Shown: positions 7,585-15,764 of the stretch, in pieces | Layout of the letters: each line of letters starts with the position of its first letter | How positions within the stretch are numbered: the stretch's first letter is position 1 | DNA from: Prevotella sp. | GTDB lineage: Bacteria > Bacteroidota > Bacteroidia > Bacteroidales > Bacteroidaceae | Reading direction: 5' to 3' | DNA length: 58,524 bases | Assembly: GCA_017561825.1 (NCBI GenBank) | Contig: JAFZBK010000016.1 | Span: forward strand, 1-58,524 | The notes under the pieces: model-generated | Seen by the model: only the letters and a program-made list of their open reading frames with translations | The model's database searches: none | What the model was told of the DNA's origin: nothing | Translations under genes and position numbers: made by a program

Positions 7585-8636
7585 AGCACGAGCATGTCCT
7601 GATCATCAGATTCTCTGCCTTGGGCGATGTGGCCATGGCGGTACCTGTTGTCTATTCTTTGGCACAGCAGTACCCGCATATCCGCATCACCGTGCTCAGC
7701 AGGGAGTTTGCCCGCCCGTTCTTTGAGAACCTGGCACCCAATGTGGGGTTCATGGCGGCTGACATCAAGCATGAATATCATGGGGTGAAAGGACTGAATA
7801 CGCTGTATCGCCGACTGACCGCCAAGAAGTTCACGGCCATTGCCGACCTGCACAACGTGTTGCGTTCAGGATATCTGCGAATGCGTTTCAACCTGGGGCG
7901 CTACCATGTATCGCACGTCAACAAGCACCGCAAGGGAAAGCGGAAGCTGACGGCCACGAACAACAAGGTGCTCAAGCAACAGCCCACCTCGTTCCAGAAC
8001 TATGCGGATGTGCTGGCGAAGTTAGGCTATCCCGTCAACGTGAAGTTCCGCTCCATCTTCCCACCTGAAGGAGGTGATCTGTCGCAACTGCCTGAAGTCT
8101 TCCGCGTGAAGGATGCTGATGAGAAATGGATCGGTATTGCACCTTTTGCAGCACACGAAGGGAAGATCTACCCGCTGAAGCTGATGGAGCAAGTGATCAG
8201 TCAGCTGGCGGAACGCTACCCCAAGAGCAAGCTGTTCCTCTTTGGTGGCGGACAAAAAGAACTATCCGTGTTCGATGACTGGTGCATGCGCTACCCGCAG
8301 TGCCAGCAGGCCTCGAAGGAGCTGAAGAGCATCAGCAAGGAGCTGATCCTGATGAGTCATCTCGATGTGATGCTCTCCATGGACAGCGGAAACATGCACA
8401 TGGCCTCGCTGACAGGTATTCCTGTGGTGAGCGTGTGGGGTGCCACACATCCGTATGCTGGATTCATGGGATGGGGACAGCGCATGGAGGACACGGTGCA
8501 GATCGACCTCCCCTGTCGTCCTTGCAGTGTATATGGTAACAAACCTTGTCTGCGCAACGACTACGCCTGTATGCAGAACATCGCTCCTGAGCAGATCGTA
8601 GGGAAAGTAATTAGACGAATGAGGACTTTCGAGTAA
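7581..8636 (+). CDS. Glycosyltransferase family 9 (heptosyltransferase-like)
   Basis: The 351-residue product has the GT9 arrangement: an N-terminal Rossmann domain starting IIRFSALGDVAMAVPVVYSL and a C-terminal nucleotide-sugar domain with SMDSGNMHMASLTGIPVVSVWG (split over about residues 269-292). Family members transfer heptose or related sugars to the lipopolysaccharide core at the inner membrane; the actual sugar cannot be inferred. It overlaps the DUF4254 gene by 4 bp. The C-terminal PCRPCSVYGNKPC cysteine cluster is common in Bacteroidota members. Confidence 0.9.
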   Translation: MKHEHVLIIRFSALGDVAMAVPVVYSLAQQYPHIRITVLSREFARPFFENLAPNVGFMAADIKHEYHGVKGLNTLYRRLTAKKFTAIADLHNVLRSGYLRMRFNLGRYHVSHVNKHRKGKRKLTATNNKVLKQQPTSFQNYADVLAKLGYPVNVKFRSIFPPEGGDLSQLPEVFRVKDADEKWIGIAPFAAHEGKIYPLKLMEQVISQLAERYPKSKLFLFGGGQKELSVFDDWCMRYPQCQQASKELKSISKELILMSHLDVMLSMDSGNMHMASLTGIPVVSVWGATHPYAGFMGWGQRMEDTVQIDLPCRPCSVYGNKPCLRNDYACMQNIAPEQIVGKVIRRMRTFE

Positions 8637-8752
8637 GGAGAAAGGACGAAGGAGGAAGGAGAATACTACTAAGTTTAGGCCTGAGGAAACAGGAGCAAGT
8701 AGCAAAATACATAATACTAATCTCCTTACTCCCTACTCCTTACTCCTTCCTC
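8634..8752. repeat. GTAAGGAG-rich inverted repeat between GT9 and rubredoxin
   Basis: The left arm (about 8634-8662) is rich in AAGGAG/GGAAGGAG units and the right arm (about 8722-8752) in CTCCTTACTC units, so the transcript could fold into a long imperfect hairpin. It is followed by GATAAAAAAAA. It may end the GT9 transcript or be a decayed mobile repeat. Confidence 0.4.
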
Positions 8753-8788
8753 GATAAAAAAAATATTATTATTAATAAATAAGGAAAG

Positions 8789-8947
8789 ATGAAAAAGTAC
8801 ATTTGTGACGTCTGCGGTTATGAGTATGACCCGGAAGTAGGTGACCCTGACAACGGTATTGAGCCCGGAACGGCCTTTGAGGACCTTCCAGACGATTGGG
8901 TTTGTCCGCTCTGCGGAGTAGGAAAAGACGAGTTCTCAGAAGCATAG
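8789..8947 (+). CDS. Rubredoxin
   Basis: This 52-residue protein has the two iron-binding knuckles of rubredoxin, C6-D-V-C9-G-Y and C39-P-L-C42-G, with the usual [19 protein letters not shown] between them. It carries one electron on a single Fe(Cys)4 centre, typically in oxygen or peroxide defence in anaerobes. A good AAGGAAAG precedes the ATG. It lies 3 nt before the next gene and may be read together with it. Confidence 0.97.
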   Translation: MKKYICDVCGYEYDPEVGDPDNGIEPGTAFEDLPDDWVCPLCGVGKDEFSEA

Positions 8948-8950
8948 TCT

Positions 8951-9607
8951 ATGAGCAGGCACGCGTTATGGCAGGATGAATATTGGCTGCTGTTGATGCA
9001 ACTGTACCTGAAGAAGCCCGAAGGTGTGAAGCCTTTGTACTCCAAGGCAATGGTGCGTCTGGCATTGGAGCTGCATATTCCTCCCCAGTTTCTCTATGAA
9101 CAGATGTTCAAGCTAAGACAGCTGGACACACCGCGGATGGAGAAGCTGTGGGAGCGGTATGGTCAGAACCCCAAACGACTGGCCAAGGGGGTGCGCATGC
9201 TGCGACAGATGAAGGGTTTCAACAGTGCCGACGCTTTCTATGAGGGGGTGGAGACCATCGAGTCGTGGGAGCTTGACTTCAAGCCTCTGCCTGAAGACGA
9301 GAACATCAAGCCCGTGATGCTGATCATGATACTCGACCTCTACTTCCGACTGACTCCCAATACCATGGTGGCGGAGACGCCTGAGATTCAGGAACTCGGA
9401 CGACTGATCAAGATGAAGTCAGCAGACATCGTGAAGATCATGGATATCTTCCAGATCTGCGACCCCTATCTGAACAGGTCGGAAATCATCCTTACGCCCC
9501 TCATGGCACCCTGTCAACAGATCTGGCAACGGTTCGGCAATGATAGTCCTGAGAAGCTCGCGGCGTTAGCAGCACAGATGAAGGAGTATTTTAGAGGTGA
9601 GAAGTGA
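8951..9607 (+). CDS. Conserved hypothetical protein upstream of rpoN
   Basis: This 218-residue protein is soluble, helix-rich and has no signal peptide. I recognise no catalytic motif or named domain. It sits 3 nt after rubredoxin and 10 nt before rpoN on the same strand, so it is probably part of the same transcript. Its stop codon TGA lies inside a tandem heptamer repeat (9597-9624) that also supplies the rpoN start codon. Confidence 0.75.
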   Translation: MSRHALWQDEYWLLLMQLYLKKPEGVKPLYSKAMVRLALELHIPPQFLYEQMFKLRQLDTPRMEKLWERYGQNPKRLAKGVRMLRQMKGFNSADAFYEGVETIESWELDFKPLPEDENIKPVMLIMILDLYFRLTPNTMVAETPEIQELGRLIKMKSADIVKIMDIFQICDPYLNRSEIILTPLMAPCQQIWQRFGNDSPEKLAALAAQMKEYFRGEK

Positions 9608-9624
9608 GAGGTGAGAGGTGAGAA
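9597..9624 (+). repeat. Four tandem GTGAGAR heptamers spanning a stop and a start codon
   Basis: GTGAGAA, GTGAGAG, GTGAGAG and GTGAGAA follow one another without gaps. The TGA of the second unit stops the upstream gene, and the GTG of the fourth unit is the only plausible rpoN start because the in-frame codon at 9612 is TGA. Confidence 0.8.
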
Positions 9625-11126
9625 GTAATCTTTTACAGACGCAGGAGCAGAGGCTGGTGCAACAGCAACGACTCACCCAGCAACAGATGCTGCAGGTGAG
9701 ACTGCTGGAGATGCCGTTGGCGGAACTGGAGCAGAACGTGCAAGCGGAGATTGACGATAATCCCGCGCTCGAAACTACTCCCCCTGAGGATGAAAACCTT
9801 ATCACCAACGAGGATTCCACGGAATCCAACGAGACATACGAAGAATCGTTGGAACGTGAGGAACGGGCTGATGTCCTTGACACCGTATTGGAAAATATGG
9901 GGGGTGATGACGAGATGCCTGATCCGTCATATCACAACTTCGCTAATGCCGGTGCGGAATACGAGGAGATCACCTATGGCAACCAGCGCTCGTTCTACGA
10001 TCAGCTGAAGGAGCAGATGCGCGAGCTGGACCTCTCGCCTGAGCAACAGGACGTGATGGAATACCTGATAGGCTCGCTCGATGATGACGGTCTGCTACGC
10101 AAACCCCTTGAGGACCTGTCAGACGAGTTGGCCATCTACCACGCCATCAACGTCACACCCGAGCAGATCGAGGAGGTGCTGCATCTGTTGCAAGGCTTCG
10201 ATCCTGCTGGTATCGGTGCCCGCTCCCTCCAGGAGTGTCTGCTGCTGCAGATTGAACGGAAGAGTGCTTCGCCCATCAGACAGCTGTTGAAAACGTTGAT
10301 TGCCGAGCACTTCGACGATTTCATGAACAAGCATTGGGATAAGATCGTGCAGCAGTTCAACCTTGATGCCGAGACTCTTGAACAGCTCAAGACAGAGATT
10401 CAGAAGCTGAACCCCAAGCCGGGTGCTTCCATGGGGGAGACGGAGGGGAGGAACCTGCAGCAGATCACGCCCGACTTCGTGGTGGACACCGCTGATGACG
10501 GCACCATCTCCTTCTATATCAACAAAGGACGGGTGCCTGATCTGTATGTATCACCCTCGTTCACAGATCTGCTGAAAGGCTATCAGGAGAACAAGCAGAG
10601 CATGAGCAGACAAGACAAGCAGGCACTGCTCTATGCCCGCGAAAAGGTGGATCGCGCCAAAGGGTTCATCGAGGCCGTGAAGCAACGCAGACATACATTG
10701 TATATCACCATGAAGACCATCATCGAGCTTCAGCGGGATTTCTTCCTTGAGGGGGATGAGAACGATCTTCATCCGATGGTGCTGAAAGATATTGCGGAGA
10801 GGACAGGACTGGATATCAGTACGGTATCGCGCGTCTGCAACTCCAAATATGCACAAACACGATGGGGCACCTTCCAGCTGCGCCATTTCTTCAGTGAGGG
10901 TATAAGGACCGAAGACGGCAAGGATGTGTCGGCACGACAACTGAAAGCAGTCCTTCAAGAGATTATCAAAGGGGAGGATCCTCAAAGGCCCTTGAACGAC
11001 GATCTGCTGGCAGAGGAGATGAGACGTCGGGGATTCCCCATTGCACGCAGAACAGTGGCGAAATATCGGGAGCAGTTAGGTATTCCTGTTGCACGACTGA
11101 GGAAACAGGCAGCACATATATTATAA
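9618..11126 (+). CDS. rpoN: RNA polymerase sigma-54 factor
   Basis: Sigma-54 directs RNA polymerase to -24/-12 promoters that need an ATP-driven activator. The 502-residue product has the Gln-rich N-terminal activator-interaction region (about 1-55), an acidic linker, the core-binding domain, the helix-turn-helix and the C-terminal RpoN box ARRTVAKYRE (about 476-485). The start is GTG at 9618, forced by an in-frame TGA at 9612. The GA-rich heptamer repeats just upstream may also act as the ribosome-binding region. No sigma-54 activator gene is seen in the window. Confidence 0.95.
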   Translation: MRSNLLQTQEQRLVQQQRLTQQQMLQVRLLEMPLAELEQNVQAEIDDNPALETTPPEDENLITNEDSTESNETYEESLEREERADVLDTVLENMGGDDEMPDPSYHNFANAGAEYEEITYGNQRSFYDQLKEQMRELDLSPEQQDVMEYLIGSLDDDGLLRKPLEDLSDELAIYHAINVTPEQIEEVLHLLQGFDPAGIGARSLQECLLLQIERKSASPIRQLLKTLIAEHFDDFMNKHWDKIVQQFNLDAETLEQLKTEIQKLNPKPGASMGETEGRNLQQITPDFVVDTADDGTISFYINKGRVPDLYVSPSFTDLLKGYQENKQSMSRQDKQALLYAREKVDRAKGFIEAVKQRRHTLYITMKTIIELQRDFFLEGDENDLHPMVLKDIAERTGLDISTVSRVCNSKYAQTRWGTFQLRHFFSEGIRTEDGKDVSARQLKAVLQEIIKGEDPQRPLNDDLLAEEMRRRGFPIARRTVAKYREQLGIPVARLRKQAAHIL

Positions 11127-11139
11127 TGTGGAATGTTAA

Positions 11140-11769
11140 TTGTTTAGAGAATTGAGAGAGAGAGACATTATTTTTGCAGCCAGGGTGATCAGTGCTATCT
11201 TCCACCCGTTTTATCTGGCTACCGTAGGACTCATATTCCTGTTTATTTTCAGTTATATGGGTGTGTTGCCACTGAAGTACAAACTATCTGTGCTCGGCTT
11301 TGTCTATCTCTGTACCGTTCTCCTTCCCGCATGGCTCATCAAAATCTACAGGAAGTATCAGGGGTGGTCGTTGATTGAACTCGGATCAAGGGAACGACGT
11401 GCCATTCCCTACGTCATAGCCATTGTGTGCTACTTCCTCTGCTACTACATCTTGAACTTATTGCACGTCCCACATTTCATGACCAGCATCATCGTGGTGG
11501 CACTGGCCATACAGGTGGTGTGTGCCATCGTGAACCTCTTCTGGAAGATCAGTACCCATACAGCAGCCATTGGTGGGGTGGCAGGAGCATTGATTGCCTT
11601 CTCGGGCATGTTCTCCTATAACCCCGTTTGGTGGCTCTGCCTCATCATCATCGTGGCAGGAATCTTGGGAACAAGCAGAATGATTCTCAGGCAGCATTCT
11701 CTCTCACAAGTGGTGGCAGGATTCCTGTTGGGATTCGTCCTCTCCTTCCTGGTCATCCTGAGGTTTTAA
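11140..11769 (+). CDS. PAP2-like integral membrane protein
   Basis: The 209-residue protein has about five or six hydrophobic helices. Its C-terminus carries TSRMILRQHSLSQVVAGFLLG, which resembles the third phosphatase motif of the PAP2 superfamily (SR-x5-H-x3-D), but the final Asp is Gln, and the KxxxxxxRP and PSGH motifs are not obvious. A lipid-phosphate role is therefore only suggested. The start must be TTG at 11140 or later, because the codon before it is TAA. It lies 13 nt after rpoN. Confidence 0.7.
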   Translation: MFRELRERDIIFAARVISAIFHPFYLATVGLIFLFIFSYMGVLPLKYKLSVLGFVYLCTVLLPAWLIKIYRKYQGWSLIELGSRERRAIPYVIAIVCYFLCYYILNLLHVPHFMTSIIVVALAIQVVCAIVNLFWKISTHTAAIGGVAGALIAFSGMFSYNPVWWLCLIIIVAGILGTSRMILRQHSLSQVVAGFLLGFVLSFLVILRF

Positions 11770-11799
11770 TATCGTGTGTAATCATTAGATAAATAATAT

Positions 11800-12312
11800 A
11801 TGACTCCAATTGTTAGCATCATCATGGGCAGTACCAGTGATCTGCCCATCATGGAAAAAGCCATGCAGTTCTTGAACGACATGCATGTACCGTTCGAAGT
11901 AAACGCCTTATCTGCCCACCGCACACCTGATGCCGTGGAGCAGTTTGCCAAGTCGGCTCAGCAAAGGGGTATCAAGGTGATCATTGCAGGTGCTGGCATG
12001 GCAGCCGCCTTACCAGGTGTGATTGCGGCCAACACTACCCTACCCGTTATCGGCGTGCCCATCAAGGGAAGTGTGCTCGACGGCGTTGACGCACTATATA
12101 GCATCCTGCAGATGCCTCCAGGTATTCCTGTGGCCACAGTGGCCATCAACGGTGCCATGAACGCAGCCATCCTGGCTTGTCAGATGATCTCTCTGGCTGA
12201 TCCTGCATTGGCAGAGAAGATGACCGCGTACAAGAACGGACTTGGGGCGAAGATCGAGAAAGCCAATCAGGCCTTGTCGGAAGTGAAATACGAATACAAG
12301 ATTGATTCCTGA
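11800..12312 (+). CDS. purE: N5-carboxyaminoimidazole ribonucleotide mutase
   Basis: PurE moves the carboxyl group from N5-CAIR to give CAIR in purine synthesis. The 170-residue size fits class I PurE. The phosphate-binding GSTSDLPIME lies at residues 10-19, the catalytic SAHRTP with H40 follows, and GAGMAAALPGV and GVPIKGS are further conserved loops. It is separated by only 3 nt from ispG. Confidence 0.96.
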   Translation: MTPIVSIIMGSTSDLPIMEKAMQFLNDMHVPFEVNALSAHRTPDAVEQFAKSAQQRGIKVIIAGAGMAAALPGVIAANTTLPVIGVPIKGSVLDGVDALYSILQMPPGIPVATVAINGAMNAAILACQMISLADPALAEKMTAYKNGLGAKIEKANQALSEVKYEYKIDS

Positions 12313-12315
12313 ACA

Positions 12316-13716
12316 ATGAGTAGCACGTATCAAAGACGACTGTCGTCTGTTACCGTTGTGGGTGGTGTTCCCATGGGGGGTAACAACCCCATCCGCATCC
12401 AGTCGATGACCACCACGAACACCATGGACACGGAGGCTTGTGTGGAACAGGCCATCCGCATCATTGAGGCTGGTGGAGAGCTCGTCAGACTGACCACTCA
12501 AGGAACACGGGAAGCAGAGAACATGAAGCATATCCGTGAGGCGCTGCGGAAACGGGGCTATCAGACACCCTTGGTGGCTGACGTGCATTTCAATGCCAAG
12601 GTGGCTGATGTGGCGGTGCTCTATTGTGAGAAGGTTCGCGTGAACCCAGGAAACTATGTGGATCCTGGTCGTACCTTCAAACACCTCGAATATACCAATG
12701 AGGAATATGCCGAGGAACTGAAGAAGATCGAACGACAGTTCGTGCCTTTCCTGCAGATCTGCAAGGAGCATCATACGGCTGTACGCATTGGTGTGAACCA
12801 CGGCTCGTTGTCTGACCGCATTATGAGTCGTTATGGGGATACCCCAGAAGGTATTGTGGAGAGCTGTATGGAGTTCCTGCGAATTTGTCAGCGGGAACAG
12901 TTCGACAATGTTGTCATCTCCATCAAGGCCAGTAATACTGTGGTGATGGTGCGTACCGTACGACTGTTGGTTGAGACCATGGACAAGGAGAACATGCACT
13001 ATCCACTTCATCTCGGTGTGACAGAAGCCGGGGAAGGAGAGGACGGTCGTATCAAGAGTGCTGTGGGAATAGGCGCCTTGCTCACTGAAGGTATTGGTGA
13101 CACCATCCGCGTTTCCCTCTCTGAAGAGCCTGAATACGAGATTCCTGTGGCACGAAAGCTAGTTGACTCCATTGAAGCATGCGCTGAACTTAGGGAACAG
13201 GCGGTACAGTCGATTGCCAATGATACGGTTACCCTCAACCTGCAGGAAACCGACTGGGAGTCGCTTCAGCTGAAGGCTGCCATGGCGGTGGGTGCTCTGT
13301 TTATCGACCAGAAAGCTCATCAGCTCATCATCAGGAACAACCAGCCTGTTGAGGGTGTTTCCAACCTCGAAGAGAAACTGGTGGAGCTGGCTGATAACAT
13401 CCTTCAGGCAGCACGCATCAAATTCACCAAAACAGAGTATATCTCGTGCCCAGGCTGCGGTCGTACGTTATACAACCTCCAAGACACCATTGCCCGTATC
13501 AAGGCAGCCACGAAGCATCTCGTAGGACTCAAGATCGGTATCATGGGATGTATCGTGAACGGTCCAGGTGAGATGGCGGATGCCGACTACGGCTATGTGG
13601 GTGCTGCACGTGGCAAGATCTCACTCTACAGAGGTAAGGAGTGTATCATGAAGAATATTCCTGAGGAAGAGGCTGTGGAGAAACTCTTGGAACTGATAGA
13701 GAGTGACAAGTTTTAA
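12316..13716 (+). CDS. ispG: 4-hydroxy-3-methylbut-2-enyl diphosphate synthase, short-insert form
   Basis: IspG (GcpE) performs the penultimate step of the MEP isoprenoid pathway with a [4Fe-4S] cluster. The product is 466 residues. A TIM-barrel domain covers about 1-285 and the Fe-S domain about 366-466, with ligands C378, C381 and C412 and the conserved E419 (VNGPGE). The E. coli enzyme (372 residues) joins these two domains directly. Plant, chlamydial and most Bacteroidota enzymes, as I know them, insert a domain of roughly 250 residues. Here the insert is only about 80 residues (about 286-365), so it is intermediate. It follows purE by 3 nt. Confidence 0.93.
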   Translation: MSSTYQRRLSSVTVVGGVPMGGNNPIRIQSMTTTNTMDTEACVEQAIRIIEAGGELVRLTTQGTREAENMKHIREALRKRGYQTPLVADVHFNAKVADVAVLYCEKVRVNPGNYVDPGRTFKHLEYTNEEYAEELKKIERQFVPFLQICKEHHTAVRIGVNHGSLSDRIMSRYGDTPEGIVESCMEFLRICQREQFDNVVISIKASNTVVMVRTVRLLVETMDKENMHYPLHLGVTEAGEGEDGRIKSAVGIGALLTEGIGDTIRVSLSEEPEYEIPVARKLVDSIEACAELREQAVQSIANDTVTLNLQETDWESLQLKAAMAVGALFIDQKAHQLIIRNNQPVEGVSNLEEKLVELADNILQAARIKFTKTEYISCPGCGRTLYNLQDTIARIKAATKHLVGLKIGIMGCIVNGPGEMADADYGYVGAARGKISLYRGKECIMKNIPEEEAVEKLLELIESDKF

Positions 13717-13749
13717 GTTTCCAGTTGCAAGTTACAAGTTACAAGTGAT

Positions 13750-14700
13750 ATGAAACCTGATGTGTACCTTCCTGCCAACGACCGCTACGACAACGGTATG
13801 CAGTATGCCCGTTGCGGACGAAGTGGTGTTCTCCTGCCCAGGATAAGCTTAGGCTTCTGGCATAACTTCGGTAGTGTAGATCCCTATGAACGCAGTAGGG
13901 AGATCACCCGTTTTGCCTTCGACCATGGTATCACCCATTTTGACCTGGCCAATAACTACGGACCAGTTTATGGCAGTGCAGAGGAGACGATGGGACGGTT
14001 GATGGATGACACCTTTGCTCCCTACCGTGATGAGCTGTTCATCTCTACCAAGGCAGGGTATGATATGTGGCCTGGACCGTATGGCGAGTGGGGTTCAAGG
14101 AAATACCTCATGGCCAGCATAGACCAGTCGTTGAAGCGTATGCATCTCGACTACGTGGATCTGTTCTATAGTCACCGTTATGACCCTGTGACACCTTTGG
14201 ATGAAACACTGCAGGCGCTGGTAGATATTGTCAAGGCAGGAAAAGCGTTGTATGTAGGTATCTCTCGTTGGCCGCTCGAAGCACTGAAGTTCGCGGATGA
14301 GTATCTGCGTGCCCGTGATGTCCCCTTGCTGATCTTCCAGGATAAGCTGAACATGCTCGACAAGGAACCCATGGAGAATGGAACACTCAACTACTGTCAT
14401 GAACATGGCATTGGCTTTATCTCGTTCTCTCCATTGGCACAAGGCTTGCTGACTGACCGTTACCTGAATGGTATTCCTCAGGATAGCAGAATGGCTAAAC
14501 AGCATTTCCTGAAGTCGGATATGCTCACCCCTGAACTGCTGGAGCAACTGCGTGAATGGAACAAAGAAGCACAGGCGAACAACGAAACGCTGGCTGAGAA
14601 GGCGCTTGCCTGGATCTTAGCCCAACAGGGGGTTACCTCAGTGATTGTGGGTGCCAGCAGTGTGGCTCAGCTGGAGAAGAACTTAAGGAGTGTGAGATGA
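13750..14700 (+). CDS. Aldo/keto reductase, YghZ/Kv-beta-like group
   Basis: The 316-residue protein has the AKR TIM-barrel and its catalytic tetrad: D65 and Y70 in FDLANNYG, K101 in STKAG, and H142 in YSHR. The C-terminal IVGASSVAQLEKNL binds the NADPH phosphate region. The sequence GPVYGSAEETMGR resembles the E. coli YghZ group that reduces L-glyceraldehyde 3-phosphate, but the substrate is inferred only. Its stop overlaps the next start by ATGA. Confidence 0.92.
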   Translation: MKPDVYLPANDRYDNGMQYARCGRSGVLLPRISLGFWHNFGSVDPYERSREITRFAFDHGITHFDLANNYGPVYGSAEETMGRLMDDTFAPYRDELFISTKAGYDMWPGPYGEWGSRKYLMASIDQSLKRMHLDYVDLFYSHRYDPVTPLDETLQALVDIVKAGKALYVGISRWPLEALKFADEYLRARDVPLLIFQDKLNMLDKEPMENGTLNYCHEHGIGFISFSPLAQGLLTDRYLNGIPQDSRMAKQHFLKSDMLTPELLEQLREWNKEAQANNETLAEKALAWILAQQGVTSVIVGASSVAQLEKNLRSVR

Positions 14701-15719
14701 GGTGGTACTGGTTACTTATCGTTTGTTGCTTGCTGACTGCCTGTCATCGCCAGCAACAACCGTCGCAACAGTTACTGAAGCCTCATACGGATTGTCTTGT
14801 TAAAACCACACCCGTAAAGAACCAGGGATCGAGTAATCTCTGCTGGGTATATGCCATGCTGGCCACCATTGAGAGTGACCGATTGATGGAAGGTGACTCG
14901 GTGAATCTATCCCCACAATATATAGGAAGGAAATACCTCGAAGAGTTGGCTGACCGCTATTATTTGACAAACGGGAAAGAGGAGATCAATATGCGGGGTA
15001 TGTCATCTATGTTCTTCCATCTACTTCATCGTCATGGAATTACCCATTATGATGCCTTCCATCGTGATGATGCAAATTTCCGTGTTCTCATTCGCAAGGT
15101 TCAACAGATGGCCCAGACAGCCCATGCACAACGAAAAGGGTTGACATCTTTCCGTAACGATGTTAGCACATTGCTCGACGAGGAACTTCATGGTTCTCCC
15201 CGTTTTGTTTTCATGCTGGGTGCGGAATATACCACATTGGAGTTTGCACATAGTCTTTATCATGAGGATGAATACGAAGCACTGACCAGCTTCACCCATC
15301 ATCCTTTCGGTAGTTCGTTTGTCTTGGAAACACCTGACAACCATATGCACGACGAGTTCCTGAACGTACCACTCGACACGCTGATGAACAGGATAGATAA
15401 ATCGTTGAGAAGCGGTCATGCGGTCTGCTGGGAGGGTGATATCAGCGAACCGAAGTTCTCGTTCGCCAAGGGTGTGGCAAAACTGGAGAACGAGCAACAA
15501 CCAATAACCCAAGAGGTAAGACAAAAATATTTTGAACAACAGCAGACCACCGATGATCACTGTATGGAGATCATTGGTATGGCCCATACGGATAAGGGAA
15601 GTCGTTACTACATCTGCAAGAACTCGTGGGGTACGAAAAATCCTTTCGGGGGATGGATGTATCTCAGCGAGAACTATCTGCGGGCAAAGACCATTGCTGT
15701 TTGGATGAAGAAACATTGA
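14697..15719 (+). CDS. C1 (papain-like) family cysteine peptidase, predicted lipoprotein
   Basis: The 340-residue product begins with a lipoprotein signal with lipobox L-T-A-C16. The papain-like active site is complete: Q43 and C49 in KNQGSSNLCW, H288 in DDHCMEI and N309 in KNSWG. The arrangement resembles bleomycin-hydrolase/aminopeptidase C-like Bacteroidota enzymes. It is probably attached to the envelope and degrades peptides in the periplasm or at the surface. It overlaps the aldo/keto reductase by 4 bp. Confidence 0.9.
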   Translation: MRWYWLLIVCCLLTACHRQQQPSQQLLKPHTDCLVKTTPVKNQGSSNLCWVYAMLATIESDRLMEGDSVNLSPQYIGRKYLEELADRYYLTNGKEEINMRGMSSMFFHLLHRHGITHYDAFHRDDANFRVLIRKVQQMAQTAHAQRKGLTSFRNDVSTLLDEELHGSPRFVFMLGAEYTTLEFAHSLYHEDEYEALTSFTHHPFGSSFVLETPDNHMHDEFLNVPLDTLMNRIDKSLRSGHAVCWEGDISEPKFSFAKGVAKLENEQQPITQEVRQKYFEQQQTTDDHCMEIIGMAHTDKGSRYYICKNSWGTKNPFGGWMYLSENYLRAKTIAVWMKKH

Positions 15720-15764
15720 AAATTAAACATTAAACATTAAAAAATAAAAAGTAGGAATTAAGAT

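Noticed and set aside
12094-13011. Long leftward open frame of 305 codons opposite ispG
   Set aside because: It overlaps purE and ispG, which are certain genes; its composition is His-rich and atypical. It is an antisense shadow of codon bias.
15021-15716. Leftward open frame of 231 codons opposite the C1 peptidase gene
   Set aside because: The sense strand encodes a complete peptidase with catalytic Cys, His and Asn; the antisense frame has no domain.
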